A stretch of 64,000 bases of DNA from Burkholderia anthina (GCF_902498995.1 NZ_CABVLY010000025.1:52670-116669); one strand, 5' to 3'. Positions 1 to 11,551 are shown, numbered from the stretch's first letter. Numbers and translations: made by a program. Notes: a model not told the origin generated them from the letters alone.

Positions 1-334
1 CGAGCACGAGGTGATCGTGCGCGATTTCGACGTGCACGGGTTCCACGCAGGCCCAGGCCTGCGTGCCCGGGTCGCCGCCGTCCGCCAGCAGCATGTAGGG
101 CGCGAGCGGCGCTTCGTCGGCGGCGTTGCCCTGGGTCGCGCCGAACTGGCGGGCCAGCCAGCGCTCGTGCGGCAGCGTGCGCTGGAAGTCTTCGCCGGTC
201 ACGCGCTCGACGAGGCTCGCGCGGGCGAGCAACTTTTCGAGCGCGGGACTGTCCAGGGTGTGCAGGGACGAGGCCGCATCGGCCGCCGACGGCAGCGCGA
301 ACGGAACGAGAAAATGGAGGCGTCGGTCGTGCAT
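1..334 (-). CDS. RpfE-like / phosphoglycerate-mutase-like conserved protein, 5' part only
   Basis: The minus strand is open from a start at 334 (ATG) to the window edge, giving about 111 residues beginning MHDRRLHFLVPFALPS; the C-terminus lies outside the window. An in-frame ATG at 346 is an alternative start. I recognise the N-terminus as resembling the Burkholderia proteins annotated as RpfE-type regulatory or phosphoglycerate-mutase-like proteins, but no catalytic motif is visible in the part present, so function is uncertain. It is transcribed divergently from lolC, with the roughly 150 bp between them holding both promoters. Plus-strand open frames over this stretch are arginine-rich shadows. 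Confidence 0.55.
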   Translation of the reverse strand, partial: MHDRRLHFLVPFALPSAADAASSLHTLDSPALEKLLARASLVERVTGEDFQRTLPHERWLARQFGATQGNAADEAPLAPYMLLADGGDPGTQAWACVEPVHVEIAHDHLVL

Positions 335-497
335 GATGGTGCGCATTGTATGGCAAACTGCGCGCGTGATCGGGCCGGCTGACGGCCCGATTGCGTCCGG
401 CGACCGTTTTTTCGACCGCGCCCGGCCGGCGGGGCGCCGCCGGACGGCGGTCCGGCCGCGGGCCGCTTCCCCGCCGTAACCAGCAGAAAGGATTCGC

Positions 498-1751
498 TTG
501 AAACTTCCGTACGAATGGCAGATCGGCTGGCGCTACACGCGCGCCGGCAAACGCACGACCGGCAACGGCTTCATTTCCTTCATCGCCCTCGTTTCGATGC
601 TCGGGATCGCGCTCGGCGTCGCGGCGCTGATCGTCGTGCTGTCGGTGATGAACGGCTTCCAGAAGGAGGTGCGCGACCGCATGCTGTCGGTGCTCGCGCA
701 CGTCGAGGTGTTCTCGCCGACCGGCTCGATGCCCGACTGGCAACTGACCGCGCAGGAAGCGCGCCGCAATCACGAGGTGATCGGCGCGGCGCCGTACGTC
801 GACGCGCAGGCGCTGCTCACGCGCCAGGACGCGGTGAGCGGCGTGATGCTGCGCGGCGTCGAGCCGTCGCTCGAGCCGCAGGTGTCGGACATCGGCAAGG
901 ACATGAAGGCGGGCCAGTTGAGCGCGCTCGTACCCGGCCAGTTCGGCATCGTGCTCGGCGACGCGCTCGCCGGCAACCTCGGCGTGACGGTCGGCGACAA
1001 GGTCACGCTCGTCGCGCCCGAAGGCACGATCACGCCGGCCGGCATGATGCCGCGGCTCAAGCAGTTCACGGTCGTCGGCGTGTTCGAGTCGGGCCACTAC
1101 GAATACGACAGCACGCTCGCGATGATCAACATCCGCGACGCGGAGGCGCTGTTCCGGATGACGGCGCCGACCGGCGTGCGGCTGCGGCTTACCGACATGC
1201 AGAAGGCGCCGCAGGTCGCGGTCGAACTGTCGCATACGCTGTCGGGCAGCCTGTACATCCGCGACTGGACCCAACAGAACAAGACGTGGTTCTCGGCCGT
1301 GCAGATCGAGAAGCGGATGATGTTCATCATCCTCACGCTGATCATCGCGGTGGCCGCATTCAACCTCGTGTCGTCGCTCGTGATGACCGTGACCAACAAG
1401 CAGGCCGACATCGCGATCCTGCGCACGCTCGGCGCGCAGCCGGGCTCGATCATGAAGATCTTCGTCGTGCAGGGCGTGACGATCGGCTTCGTCGGCACCG
1501 CGACGGGCGTCGCGCTCGGCTGCCTGATCGCGTGGAGCATTCCGTGGCTGATCCCGATGATCGAGCATCTGTTCGGCGTGCAGTTCCTGCCGCCGTCGGT
1601 GTACTTCATCAGCGAGCTGCCGTCCGAGCTCGTCGCGAGCGACGTGATCAGGATCGGCCTCATCGCGTTCGCGCTGTCGGCCGTCGCGACGCTCTATCCG
1701 AGCTGGCGCGGCGCGAAGGTGAAGCCGGCGGAGGCGCTCCGCTATGAATGA
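498..1751 (+). CDS. lolC: Lipoprotein-releasing ABC transporter permease LolC/LolE
   Basis: Inner-membrane permease of the Lol system, which extracts outer-membrane lipoproteins from the inner membrane and hands them to LolA. The 417-residue protein has the family architecture: one N-terminal membrane segment (about residues 25-50), a large periplasmic domain, then three membrane segments of an FtsX-type domain (from about residue 273, then roughly 315-345 and 380-400). The start at 498 is preceded by an AGAAAGGA-type ribosome site. Only one permease gene is present here, as in bacteria that use a LolC/E hybrid (often called LolF). The last codons overlap lolD by 8 bp, indicating translational coupling. 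Confidence 0.95.
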   Translation: MKLPYEWQIGWRYTRAGKRTTGNGFISFIALVSMLGIALGVAALIVVLSVMNGFQKEVRDRMLSVLAHVEVFSPTGSMPDWQLTAQEARRNHEVIGAAPYVDAQALLTRQDAVSGVMLRGVEPSLEPQVSDIGKDMKAGQLSALVPGQFGIVLGDALAGNLGVTVGDKVTLVAPEGTITPAGMMPRLKQFTVVGVFESGHYEYDSTLAMINIRDAEALFRMTAPTGVRLRLTDMQKAPQVAVELSHTLSGSLYIRDWTQQNKTWFSAVQIEKRMMFIILTLIIAVAAFNLVSSLVMTVTNKQADIAILRTLGAQPGSIMKIFVVQGVTIGFVGTATGVALGCLIAWSIPWLIPMIEHLFGVQFLPPSVYFISELPSELVASDVIRIGLIAFALSAVATLYPSWRGAKVKPAEALRYE

Positions 1752-2502
1752 CCGCGCGACCGCGTTCGCGGACTCACGACAACCCATCAGACAGGATTCG
1801 GCAGGTATGCAGGAATACGTGCTTCAGGCGCGCGGGATCACGAAGGCGTTCGTGCAGGGCGGCTTCAACGTGCAGGTGCTCAACAACACCGAGCTGACGG
1901 TGCGGCGCGGCGAGAAGCTCGCGGTGGTGGGCGCGTCCGGCTCGGGCAAGAGCACGCTGCTGCACGTGCTGGGTGGCCTCGACGAACCGAGCGCGGGCGA
2001 GGTGTCGCTGCTCGGCAAGCCGTTTACGCAGCTCGCCGAGCGCGAGCGCAACGAGCTGCGCAATCACGCGCTCGGCTTCGTCTACCAGTTCCATCACCTG
2101 TTGCCGGAATTCACCGCGCTCGACAACGTCGCGATGCCGCTGCGCATCCGCCGGATGACCACCGAGGACGCGCGCGAGCAGGCACAGGCGATGCTCGAGC
2201 GTGTCGGTCTCGGCCCGCGTGCGAAACACCGGCCGGGCGAACTGTCAGGCGGCGAACGCCAGCGTGTCGCGATCGCGCGCGCACTGGTGACGAAGCCGGC
2301 GTGCGTACTCGCCGACGAACCGACCGGGAACCTCGACGGCGGGACGGCCGATACGGTGTTCAACCTGATGCTCGAATTGTCCGAGACGCTCGAAACGAGT
2401 TTCGTGATCGTCACGCACGATCCCGAGCTCGCCGCGCGCTGCGACCGCATCATGCGCCTGCGCGACGGCGTGCTGTACGAGGAGCCGGCGCTGCCGGTGT
2501 AA
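1744..2502 (+). CDS. lolD: Lipoprotein-releasing system ATP-binding protein LolD
   Basis: ATPase of the Lol transporter. The 252-residue protein carries Walker A GASGSGKST (63-71), the ABC signature LSGGERQR (167-174), Walker B ending in DE (191-192) and a VTHD H-loop. The ATG at 1744 overlaps the lolC stop and has a GCGGAGG sequence just upstream, so I keep it; an in-frame ATG at 1807 (MQEYVLQARG) would give a length closer to that of E. coli LolD and is a plausible alternative. It is co-transcribed with lolC and probably tatD, which begins 65 bp downstream. Confidence 0.95.
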   Translation: MNDRATAFADSRQPIRQDSAGMQEYVLQARGITKAFVQGGFNVQVLNNTELTVRRGEKLAVVGASGSGKSTLLHVLGGLDEPSAGEVSLLGKPFTQLAERERNELRNHALGFVYQFHHLLPEFTALDNVAMPLRIRRMTTEDAREQAQAMLERVGLGPRAKHRPGELSGGERQRVAIARALVTKPACVLADEPTGNLDGGTADTVFNLMLELSETLETSFVIVTHDPELAARCDRIMRLRDGVLYEEPALPV

Positions 2503-2566
2503 ACGAACGTCCGCGCCGGGCTGCCGGTTGGTTCCGGCGCGGCAACCCGGGCGCAGGAAAGCCGAC

Positions 2567-3355
2567 ATGTGGATCGATACGCATTGCCATCTCGATGCCG
2601 CCGAATTCGACGCCGACCGCGACGCGGTCGCGCAGGCGGCGCGCGCGGCCGGCGTGTCGCGCATCGTGATCCCGAGCGTCGGGCGCGACAATTTCACGAC
2701 GGTGCGCGAGCTGGCGCAGCGCACGCCGGGCGCGGTTTATGCGCTCGGCATCCATCCGATGTTCACGCCGCATGCGCGCGACGCGGATCTCGACCGGCTG
2801 CGCATGGAGATCGAGGCGAGCATCGACGATCCGCGCTTCGTCGCGATCGGCGAAATCGGTCTCGACTACTTCGTGCCGGGCCTCGACGAAGGCCGGCAGC
2901 AATTCTTCTATCAGGGGCAGCTCAAGCTCGCGCGCGAATTCGACTTGCCGGTGCTGTGCCACGTGCGCAAGTCGCAGGACCGCGTGCTCGCCGGGCTGCG
3001 CCGCTTCGGCGTGCGGCGCGGCATCGCGCATGCGTTCAACGGCAGTTTCCAGCAGGCCGATGCGTATCTCGCGCAAGGGCTGCATCTCGGCTTCGGCGGC
3101 AACGTGACCTTCGCGCGCGCGTTGCAGATTCGCCGGCTCGCGACGCAATTGCCGGCCGAATCGATCGTCGTCGAGACGGACGCACCCGACATCGCGCCCG
3201 AATGGGCGTACAAGTCCCGCAACGCGCCCGACCAGGTGCCGCGCATCGGCGAAGTGCTCGCCGAACTGCGCGGGACCGACGCGCACGCCCTGTCCCTATC
3301 CACAACGGCTAACGCGCTCGCCGCGCTGCCGCGCCTCGCGCTTTCGTCCGCATAA
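2567..3355 (+). CDS. tatD: TatD family metal-dependent DNase
   Basis: TIM-barrel metallohydrolase of the TatD family, whose members have 3'-5' exonuclease or deoxyribonuclease activity. The 262-residue protein shows the full set of predicted metal ligands: H6 and H8 (DTHCH), E96 (GEIGLDY), H132, H155 and D205 (ETDAP). The start at 2567 (MWIDTHCHLD) fits the family N-terminus; the frame is open upstream to 2528 but those residues are not family-like. It lies between lolD and comEC in one direction. Despite the name there is no evidence of a role in Tat export. Confidence 0.93.
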   Translation: MWIDTHCHLDAAEFDADRDAVAQAARAAGVSRIVIPSVGRDNFTTVRELAQRTPGAVYALGIHPMFTPHARDADLDRLRMEIEASIDDPRFVAIGEIGLDYFVPGLDEGRQQFFYQGQLKLAREFDLPVLCHVRKSQDRVLAGLRRFGVRRGIAHAFNGSFQQADAYLAQGLHLGFGGNVTFARALQIRRLATQLPAESIVVETDAPDIAPEWAYKSRNAPDQVPRIGEVLAELRGTDAHALSLSTTANALAALPRLALSSA

Positions 3356-3412
3356 TCGTTGCCGGCAGGCGCCGGATTGGCAACGGCGGCGCCGAATGGA
3401 CGAGGAGGCGCG

Positions 3413-5920
3413 ATGCGCGTGTGGTGGATCGCGTTCGCGCTCGGCGTCGTCGTGCTGCAGCGGCAGGCGGCGTTGCCGGGCGCGGGCGCCTGGATGGCCG
3501 GCGCGATCGTGCTCGTGGTGGGCGGCGCGTCGTTCGCATGGTGCGCGCGACGCCGCCGGACCCGCGCGACCCGCGCGCTGCGCTGGATGCTCTGCGCGAG
3601 CGCGGCATGTGCGATCGGCTTCGGCTATGCAGCCGCACGCGCCGAGTGGCGGCTGCGCGATAGTCTTCCGGTCGAGCGGGAAGGGCGCGACATCGTCGTG
3701 ACGGGCGTCATCCGCGGGTTGCCGGTGATCGACGACACGGGCGCGCGGCTGCTGCTCGCGGTCGAATCGAACGAGGCGGGGTTGGCCCGTTTCCCGCCGC
3801 TGATCCGGTTGTCGTGGGGCACGTACGGCTCGCAGGCGGCACGCGATGCGATTCCCGCGTTGCGCGCCGCGCAGCGCTGGCGCCTGGTCGTGCGTCTGAA
3901 GCGTCCGCATGCCGAGGCCAACCCCGGCGTGCGCGACAGCGAGGCGGCATGGCTGGCCGCCGGCATTCGTGCGATCGGCTACGTCGCGGCGCCGCCGCGC
4001 TCGGCGCTGCTCGATGCGCGCGCATCGGGGTGGCATGCGTCGATCGACCGGTTGCGCGACGCGCTGCGTACGCGTATCGGCGAAGTGCTGGGCAGCGATG
4101 CGCGTCATCGCGGCATCGTCACCGCGCTCGCGGTCGGCGATCAATCGGGCATCGGCGACGACGACTGGCGCGTGCTGCGCAATACGGGCACGAGCCATCT
4201 GGTCGCGATTTCGGGCCTGCATGTCGGGCTCGTCGGCGCGATCGCGGGTGGGATCGTATCGATGGTCTGGCGTCGCTTGCGCTGGCGCGGACGAACCGCG
4301 GCGCTCATGATGCCGGCACCCTATGTGGCGTCTGTCGCGGCGCTGACGGCTGCCGCCGGCTATGCGGCGCTCGCCGGTTTCAACGTGCCGGCGCAGCGCG
4401 CGTGGTGGATGATCGCGGCCGGTGCGGCCGCATTTCTCGCCGGACGCAGCGTGCCGACTTCCGCGGTGCTGTGCGCGGCCCTTGGCGGCGTGCTGCTGGC
4501 CGATCCGTGGGCCGTGCTGTCGGCTGGGTTCTGGCTGTCGTTCGGTGCGGTCGCGGTGATCCTGATGGCCGTGGCGGGCTGGCGGGCGGTGCGCGAATTC
4601 GACGGCGGCGGCGATGGTGATGGCGATGATGGCACGATCGATGGCGCCGCAATGACCGGTCGCCGGGGCCGGCTGCGCGCATGGCGCGCGCGCGTCATGC
4701 GCCGTATCGGCGAGGCAGCGCGCGTGCAGTACGCGGTGACGATCGGCCTCGCGCCGCTGACGGCCGCGTGGTTCGCGCAGATGTCGGTCTCGGGCCCCGT
4801 CGGCAATGCGTTTGCGATTCCGTGGGTCAGCTCGGTCGTGACGCCGATCGTGCTGGCCGGTATCGGATTGCCCGCACCGCTCGACGCGTATGCGTTCCGG
4901 CTCGCGCATGCGGCGCTCGAACCGCTGATGGCGCTGCTCGGGCATCTCGCCGACTGGCCGGCAGGCGTGCTGTGGCTGCGCATGCCCGACTGGCCGGTGC
5001 TGGCGCTCGCATGCGTGGGCGTGGCCTGGGCGCTGATGCCGCGCGGTTGGCCGCTGCGCTGGGCGGCGCCGCTCACGTGGCTGCCGCTTGTCGCGCCGGC
5101 GCCCGATGCGCCGTCGCCGGGCGGCTTCCGGCTGACCGTGCTCGATGTCGGGCAGGGCGCGGCGGTGCTGGTCGAGACCGCGCGCCGGGTCTTGCTGTTC
5201 GATGCGGGGCCGGGGGCGGAGTCGACCCATGCCGGCGCGCGGATCGTCGCGCCGGCGTTGCGGGCGCGCGCAATCCGGACGATCGATTCGCTCGTGCTCA
5301 GCCATGCGGACGCCGATCACACGGGCGGCGCGGCCGCCGTTTATGCGGCAACCGAAGTCCGCCAGGTGCTCGCCGGCATTGCGTCGCCGCACCGGCTGTG
5401 GCGCGACGCGGAAGCGGCCGGCGTGACCGATCGTCTGCGTTGCGCGGCCGGGCAGCGCTGGATATGGGACGGCGTCGTCTTCACGATGCTCTGGCCGCCG
5501 GGCGAGGCGCGATCGGGCTCGTCGAACGGACAGTCGTGCGTGTTGCGCGTCGACGCGGGCGGCACGTCCGCGCTGCTGACGGGCGACATCGAGGCGCGCG
5601 CCGAACGCCGGCTCGTGGCCGACGCGCACGACGCGCTGGCTGCGCAGATCCTCGTCGTTGCGCACCACGGCAGCCGCACGTCGTCGGTCGAGCCTTTCCT
5701 CGATTCGGTCGGGCCGCGCGTCGCGGTATTTCCTGTAGGCTATCGCAATCGCTTCGGGCATCCGCACCGGACGGTCTTGGCGCGCTACGAAGCGCGCGGG
5801 ATCCCGCTGCCGCGTACCGATCGCGACGGGGCCGTACGGTTCGACATCGCGCCCGATGGCGGCAGCTTCGTGTTCGAGCGTTATCGCGATGCGCAGCGGC
5901 GGTACTGGATGGATCGGTGA
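3413..5920 (+). CDS. comEC: ComEC/Rec2 family DNA internalisation protein
   Basis: Inner-membrane channel that carries single-stranded DNA into the cytoplasm during natural transformation. The 835-residue protein has N-terminal membrane segments and a DUF4131-like soluble domain, a central competence domain with many membrane segments (about 220-560), and a C-terminal metallo-beta-lactamase-like domain with HADADH at 631-636 and a later VAHHGSRTS motif. The ATG at 3413 has a strong GAGGAGG site at 3402-3408, so I prefer it to the open frame upstream. A short Asp/Gly-rich insertion occurs near residue 400. It appears intact. Long minus-strand open frames over this gene are shadows. Confidence 0.93.
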   Translation: MRVWWIAFALGVVVLQRQAALPGAGAWMAGAIVLVVGGASFAWCARRRRTRATRALRWMLCASAACAIGFGYAAARAEWRLRDSLPVEREGRDIVVTGVIRGLPVIDDTGARLLLAVESNEAGLARFPPLIRLSWGTYGSQAARDAIPALRAAQRWRLVVRLKRPHAEANPGVRDSEAAWLAAGIRAIGYVAAPPRSALLDARASGWHASIDRLRDALRTRIGEVLGSDARHRGIVTALAVGDQSGIGDDDWRVLRNTGTSHLVAISGLHVGLVGAIAGGIVSMVWRRLRWRGRTAALMMPAPYVASVAALTAAAGYAALAGFNVPAQRAWWMIAAGAAAFLAGRSVPTSAVLCAALGGVLLADPWAVLSAGFWLSFGAVAVILMAVAGWRAVREFDGGGDGDGDDGTIDGAAMTGRRGRLRAWRARVMRRIGEAARVQYAVTIGLAPLTAAWFAQMSVSGPVGNAFAIPWVSSVVTPIVLAGIGLPAPLDAYAFRLAHAALEPLMALLGHLADWPAGVLWLRMPDWPVLALACVGVAWALMPRGWPLRWAAPLTWLPLVAPAPDAPSPGGFRLTVLDVGQGAAVLVETARRVLLFDAGPGAESTHAGARIVAPALRARAIRTIDSLVLSHADADHTGGAAAVYAATEVRQVLAGIASPHRLWRDAEAAGVTDRLRCAAGQRWIWDGVVFTMLWPPGEARSGSSNGQSCVLRVDAGGTSALLTGDIEARAERRLVADAHDALAAQILVVAHHGSRTSSVEPFLDSVGPRVAVFPVGYRNRFGHPHRTVLARYEARGIPLPRTDRDGAVRFDIAPDGGSFVFERYRDAQRRYWMDR

Positions 5921-6090
5921 CGGCGCGTGCAGGGAAGAACGTGGCGCCGCGCGGCGAAGCACGGCTGCGGCCGGATGCGACGCACGGCGCCGGGGCACGT
6001 GCCGAAACCCCGGCCCCGGTCGACCGCGAAGCATGGGACGGGAGTCGGTGTTGAATTGCCCGCTCCCGTCGACAAAGGAGACATCGGCTT

Positions 6091-6936
6091 TTGAAGGACA
6101 TCCTCCATTTCTCGCATGCGAACGGTTTTCCGGCATCGACGTACCGGACGATCTTCGCCGAACTGGCCGACGACTATGAGCTGCGCTACATCGAGCGCAT
6201 CGGTCACGATCGCCGCTACCCGGTGACGCGCGACTGGCCGCATCTCGTCGAGCAACTGCTCGACGACATCGGCGGCCGCTACGAGCGTCCGGTGTGGCTC
6301 GTCGGCCATTCGCTCGGCGGTTACCTGTCGCTGATGGCCGCGCTGAAAAAGCCGCAATGGGTGCGCGGCGTGGTGATGATCGATTCCCCGATCATCGCGG
6401 GCTGGCGCGCCGGCGCGCTGCGCGCGAGCCAGTGGGCGGGGCTCGACGAGCGGCTGTCGCCGGCCGCGGCGACCCGCAACCGGCGCACGCGCTGGGTCAG
6501 CCGCGATGAGGTGTGGCGGCACTTTCACGACAAGCCGGCGTTCGCGCGCTGGGACGAACGGATGCTGTCCGACTACATCGATCACGGCATTCCGCAGGCG
6601 GGCGCCGACGGCGAACGCGCGCTTGCCTTCGACCGGCAGATCGAATACCTGATCTACCGGACGTTGCCGCACACGCTCGGCCCGCGGCTCGCGCACGGCT
6701 CGCCGGTGCCGCTCGGCTTTCTCGCCGGCACGCGCTCGCGCGAAGTGCGCCAGGTCGGGCTCGATGCGACGCGGCGCGCGGCGCGCGGGCGCATCGAATG
6801 GCTCGACGGCAGCCACCTGTTCCCGATGGAGCGGCCGATCGAGACGGCCCGCGCGTTGCAGCGGATGCTGAATTCGCTGAAAGCGGAAGAGGGCGGCCTG
6901 CCGCGCGACGGCGTGGCGCTCGCGAAACGCGCCTGA
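6091..6936 (+). CDS. Alpha/beta-fold hydrolase
   Basis: A 281-residue single-domain alpha/beta hydrolase. The nucleophile elbow GHSLGG places the serine at residue 74, an HANGFP sequence near the N-terminus (about 9-14) matches the oxyanion region, and the catalytic histidine is probably in GSHLFPME near the C-terminus. Translation most likely starts at the TTG at 6091, which has AAAGGAG at 6074-6080. It follows comEC by 170 bp. Substrate cannot be told from sequence; esterases and haloalkane-dehalogenase-like proteins share this pattern. Confidence 0.85.
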   Translation: MKDILHFSHANGFPASTYRTIFAELADDYELRYIERIGHDRRYPVTRDWPHLVEQLLDDIGGRYERPVWLVGHSLGGYLSLMAALKKPQWVRGVVMIDSPIIAGWRAGALRASQWAGLDERLSPAAATRNRRTRWVSRDEVWRHFHDKPAFARWDERMLSDYIDHGIPQAGADGERALAFDRQIEYLIYRTLPHTLGPRLAHGSPVPLGFLAGTRSREVRQVGLDATRRAARGRIEWLDGSHLFPMERPIETARALQRMLNSLKAEEGGLPRDGVALAKRA

Positions 6937-7065
6937 CGCATCGTCCCGCGGGTGCGGTTGCACCGACCGGCCGGCCGGTTCGCCCGGGCGCGCAGGGCCG
7001 GCGCGGCGCCGCGCGAAGGGGCGGGATCATCGCGTCAATTGCTGAGAGAAGGGCGGGCTTTACGG

Positions 7066-7071
7066 TATAAT
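7066..7071 (+). promoter_or_regulatory. Probable -10 element of the pyrG promoter
   Basis: A perfect TATAAT hexamer lies 26 bp upstream of the pyrG ATG. No good -35 at 16-18 bp spacing is evident, so this is a partial promoter call. Confidence 0.55.
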
Positions 7072-7096
7072 CCGTTTTTCCCGCGAGCATCCAGCG

Positions 7097-8751
<1,655 letters not shown>

Positions 8752-8755
<4 letters not shown>

Positions 8756-9606
8756 AGCTGTGCGATTTCGAGGTCGGTCTCGACCAGCCTTTCTTCCTGA
8801 TCGCGGGTACCTGCGTCGTCGAATCGGAGCAAATGACGATCGACACGGCCGGCCGCCTGAAGGAAATCTGCGAGAAGCTGAACGTTCCGTTCATCTACAA
8901 GTCGTCCTACGACAAGGCGAATCGCAGCTCGGGCAAGTCGTTTCGCGGCCTCGGAATGGACGAGGGGCTGCGGATCCTCGGCGAGGTGAAGCGCCAGCTC
9001 GGCCTGCCGGTGCTGACCGACGTGCACTCGATCGACGAGATCGAGCAGGTCGCGTCGGTCGTCGACGTGCTGCAGACGCCCGCGTTCCTGTGCCGCCAGA
9101 CCGACTTCATCCATGCGTGCGCGCGCTCGGGCAAGCCCGTCAACATCAAGAAGGGCCAGTTCCTCGCGCCGCACGACATGAAGAACGTGATCGACAAGGC
9201 GCGCGACGCAGCACGTGAAGCCGGTCTGTCGGAAGACCGTTTCATGGCGTGCGAGCGCGGCGTTTCGTTCGGCTACAACAACCTCGTGTCCGACATGCGT
9301 TCGCTCGCGATCATGCGCGAGACGAGCGCGCCGGTCGTGTTCGACGCGACCCACTCGGTGCAGTTGCCGGGCGGGCAGGGCACGAGCTCGGGCGGCCAGC
9401 GCGAATTCGTGCCGGTGCTCGCGCGTGCGGCGGTCGCGACGGGCGTCGCGGGCCTGTTCATGGAGACGCACCCGAATCCGGCCGAAGCGAAGTCGGACGG
9501 CCCGAACGCGGTGCCGCTGAACCGGATGAGCGCGTTGCTGGAGACCCTCGTCACGCTCGACCAGGCGGTGAAGCGCAATCCGTTCCTGGAAAACGATTTC
9601 AACTAA
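8752..9606 (+). CDS. kdsA: 3-deoxy-8-phosphooctulonate (KDO-8-P) synthase
   Basis: Condenses arabinose-5-phosphate with phosphoenolpyruvate to KDO-8-P for the lipopolysaccharide inner core. The 284-residue sequence has the family motifs IAGTCVVES near the start, KSSYDKANRSS (about 46-56) and HSVQLPGG. Cysteine in IAGTC and histidine and glutamate further on are possible metal ligands of a metal-dependent type. It follows pyrG with an ATGA overlap and precedes eno by 105 bp, the same pyrG-kdsA-eno arrangement found in other proteobacteria. Confidence 0.97.
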
Positions 9607-9711
9607 AGATCGAATGAACCTGCGGCGGCTTTGCGCGTCTGTAGCGAAAGCGCTTCCGGCGTGCGTGCCGCCGCAGTTTGAAGAATCCATCGTCATTCTC
9701 AGAGGAAACCC

Positions 9712-10995
9712 ATGAGTGCAATCGTAGATATCATCGGCCGCGAGATTCTGGATTCGCGCGGCAACCCCACCGTCGAATGCGACGTGCTGCTCGAATCGGG
9801 CACGATGGGCCGCGCGGCGGTTCCGTCGGGTGCGTCCACGGGCTCGCGTGAAGCCATCGAACTGCGCGACGGCGAAGCCGGCCGCTACAACGGCAAGGGC
9901 GTGCTGAAGGCAGTCGAGCATATCAACACCGAAATCTCCGAAGCCATCATGGGCCTCGACGCGTCGGAACAGGCGTTCCTCGACAAGACGCTGCTCGAGC
10001 TGGACGGCACCGACAACAAGTCGCGCCTCGGCGCGAACGCGATGCTGGCCGTGTCGATGGCCGTCGCGAAGGCCGCTGCCGAAGAGGCCGGCCTGCCGCT
10101 GTACCGCTATTTCGGCGGTTCGGGTGCGATGCAACTGCCGGTGCCGATGATGAACATCGTCAACGGCGGCGCGCACGCGAACAACAGCCTCGACATTCAG
10201 GAATTCATGATCGTTCCGGTCAGCCAGCCGACGTTCCGTGAAGCCCTGCGTTGCGGCGCGGAAGTGTTCCACGCGCTGAAGAAGATCCTGAGCGACCGCG
10301 GCATGAGCACCGCAGTCGGCGACGAAGGCGGCTTCGCACCGAACTTCGGCAGTAACGACGAGTGCCTGTCGACGATCTTGCAGGCGATCGAGAAGGCCGG
10401 CTACCGTGCGGGCGAAGACGTGCTGCTCGCGCTCGACTGCGCGGCGTCCGAGTTCTACCACGACGGCAAGTACCAGCTCGCGGGCGAAGGCCTGCAGCTG
10501 TCGTCGGCCGAATTCACCGACTACCTCGCGACGCTCGCCGACAAGTTCCCGATCGTGTCGATCGAAGACGGCATGCACGAAAGCGACTGGGACGGCTGGA
10601 AGCTGCTGACCGACCGCCTCGGCAAGAAGGTGCAGCTGGTCGGCGACGATCTCTTCGTCACGAACACGCGCATCCTGAAGGAAGGCATCGAGAAGGGCAT
10701 CGCCAACTCGATCCTGATCAAGATCAACCAGATCGGCACGCTGACCGAAACGTTCGCGGCCATCGAGATGGCGAAGCGCGCGGGCTACACGGCCGTGATC
10801 TCGCACCGCTCGGGCGAAACGGAAGATTCGACGATCGCGGACATCGCGGTCGGCCTGAACGCCGGTCAGATCAAGACGGGTTCGCTGTCGCGCAGCGACC
10901 GCATCTCGAAGTACAACCAGTTGCTGCGCATCGAGGAAGATCTCGGCGATATCGCGAGCTACCCGGGCAAATCGGCTTTCTATAACCTGCGCTAA
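9712..10995 (+). CDS. eno: Enolase
   Basis: Glycolytic enzyme interconverting 2-phosphoglycerate and phosphoenolpyruvate. The 427-residue protein has the magnesium ligands D242, E285 (IEDGMHE) and D312 (GDDLFVTN), general acid/base residues E205 (GDEGGFAP) and K337 (ILIKINQIG), and the enolase signature. An AGAGGAAAC ribosome site precedes the ATG. It is co-directional with kdsA upstream and ftsB downstream. Confidence 0.98.
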   Translation: MSAIVDIIGREILDSRGNPTVECDVLLESGTMGRAAVPSGASTGSREAIELRDGEAGRYNGKGVLKAVEHINTEISEAIMGLDASEQAFLDKTLLELDGTDNKSRLGANAMLAVSMAVAKAAAEEAGLPLYRYFGGSGAMQLPVPMMNIVNGGAHANNSLDIQEFMIVPVSQPTFREALRCGAEVFHALKKILSDRGMSTAVGDEGGFAPNFGSNDECLSTILQAIEKAGYRAGEDVLLALDCAASEFYHDGKYQLAGEGLQLSSAEFTDYLATLADKFPIVSIEDGMHESDWDGWKLLTDRLGKKVQLVGDDLFVTNTRILKEGIEKGIANSILIKINQIGTLTETFAAIEMAKRAGYTAVISHRSGETEDSTIADIAVGLNAGQIKTGSLSRSDRISKYNQLLRIEEDLGDIASYPGKSAFYNLR

Positions 10996-11077
10996 CGCGC
11001 TACTATCGGGTTCGTCATCTCGACGCCGCTCTGTGCATGTCGCGCGGAGCGGCGCTTCTTATATCTGCGTTTCTTAC

Positions 11078-11500
11078 ATGCGGCTTGTCACTGTCGTCCT
11101 GATTGCCTTGCTGGCGCTCATTCAGTACCCCCTATGGTGGGGACACGGCGGCTGGCTGCGGGTGCACGAATTGCGTCAGCAGCTTGACGACCAGCTCCAG
11201 AAGAATGCGGACGAGAAATTACGCAACGAGCGGATCGCCGGCGAAGTGCAGGATCTGCAAAGCGGCACCGCGGCCATCGAGGAGCGTGCGCGCTACGAGA
11301 TGGGCATGGTGAAGGACGGCGAAGTATTCGTGCAGTTCGTGTCGCCGAACGCGCCGGCCGGCCCGCTGAACAACGCGCCTGCAAGCACGTCGATACGCGC
11401 GGACGTCTCTGCGGCGCCCGTGCGCGTCGTGCCGAACCCTCAGCCGATGGCGAGATCGCCGCGGCATCACGGCGAGAAGGGCAAGGCCGCTCATCACTGA
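11078..11500 (+). CDS. ftsB: Cell division protein FtsB
   Basis: Bitopic divisome protein that forms the FtsQ-FtsB-FtsL complex. The 140-residue sequence has a short cytoplasmic start, one membrane segment (about 3-22, ending in the WWG region), a periplasmic coiled coil (about 28-62) and the conserved RYEMGMVKDGEVFVQF sequence. The ATG at 11078 (MRLVTVV) is chosen because upstream in-frame residues are not family-like. The C-terminal tail of about 45 residues, rich in Pro, Ala and basic residues, is longer than in E. coli FtsB. Position right after eno is conserved in proteobacteria. Confidence 0.9.
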   Translation: MRLVTVVLIALLALIQYPLWWGHGGWLRVHELRQQLDDQLQKNADEKLRNERIAGEVQDLQSGTAAIEERARYEMGMVKDGEVFVQFVSPNAPAGPLNNAPASTSIRADVSAAPVRVVPNPQPMARSPRHHGEKGKAAHH

Positions 11501-11521
11501 GCGCAGCAGTCCGAACCATTG

Positions 11522-11551
11522 AAAAAGCGCGGGAAATACCGCGCTTTTTTA
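11522..11551. terminator. Bidirectional rho-independent terminator
   Basis: Inverted repeat AAAAAGCGCGG / CCGCGCTTTTT with a 6-nt loop, A-rich before and T-rich after. It sits between ftsB (plus) and the lipoprotein gene (minus) and can serve both. Confidence 0.85.

Noticed and set aside
3296..6136. Minus-strand open frame of 946 codons opposite comEC
   Set aside because: Composition is Arg/His/Ala-rich, as expected for the antisense frame of a high-GC gene; comEC on the plus strand has full domain structure and a ribosome site.
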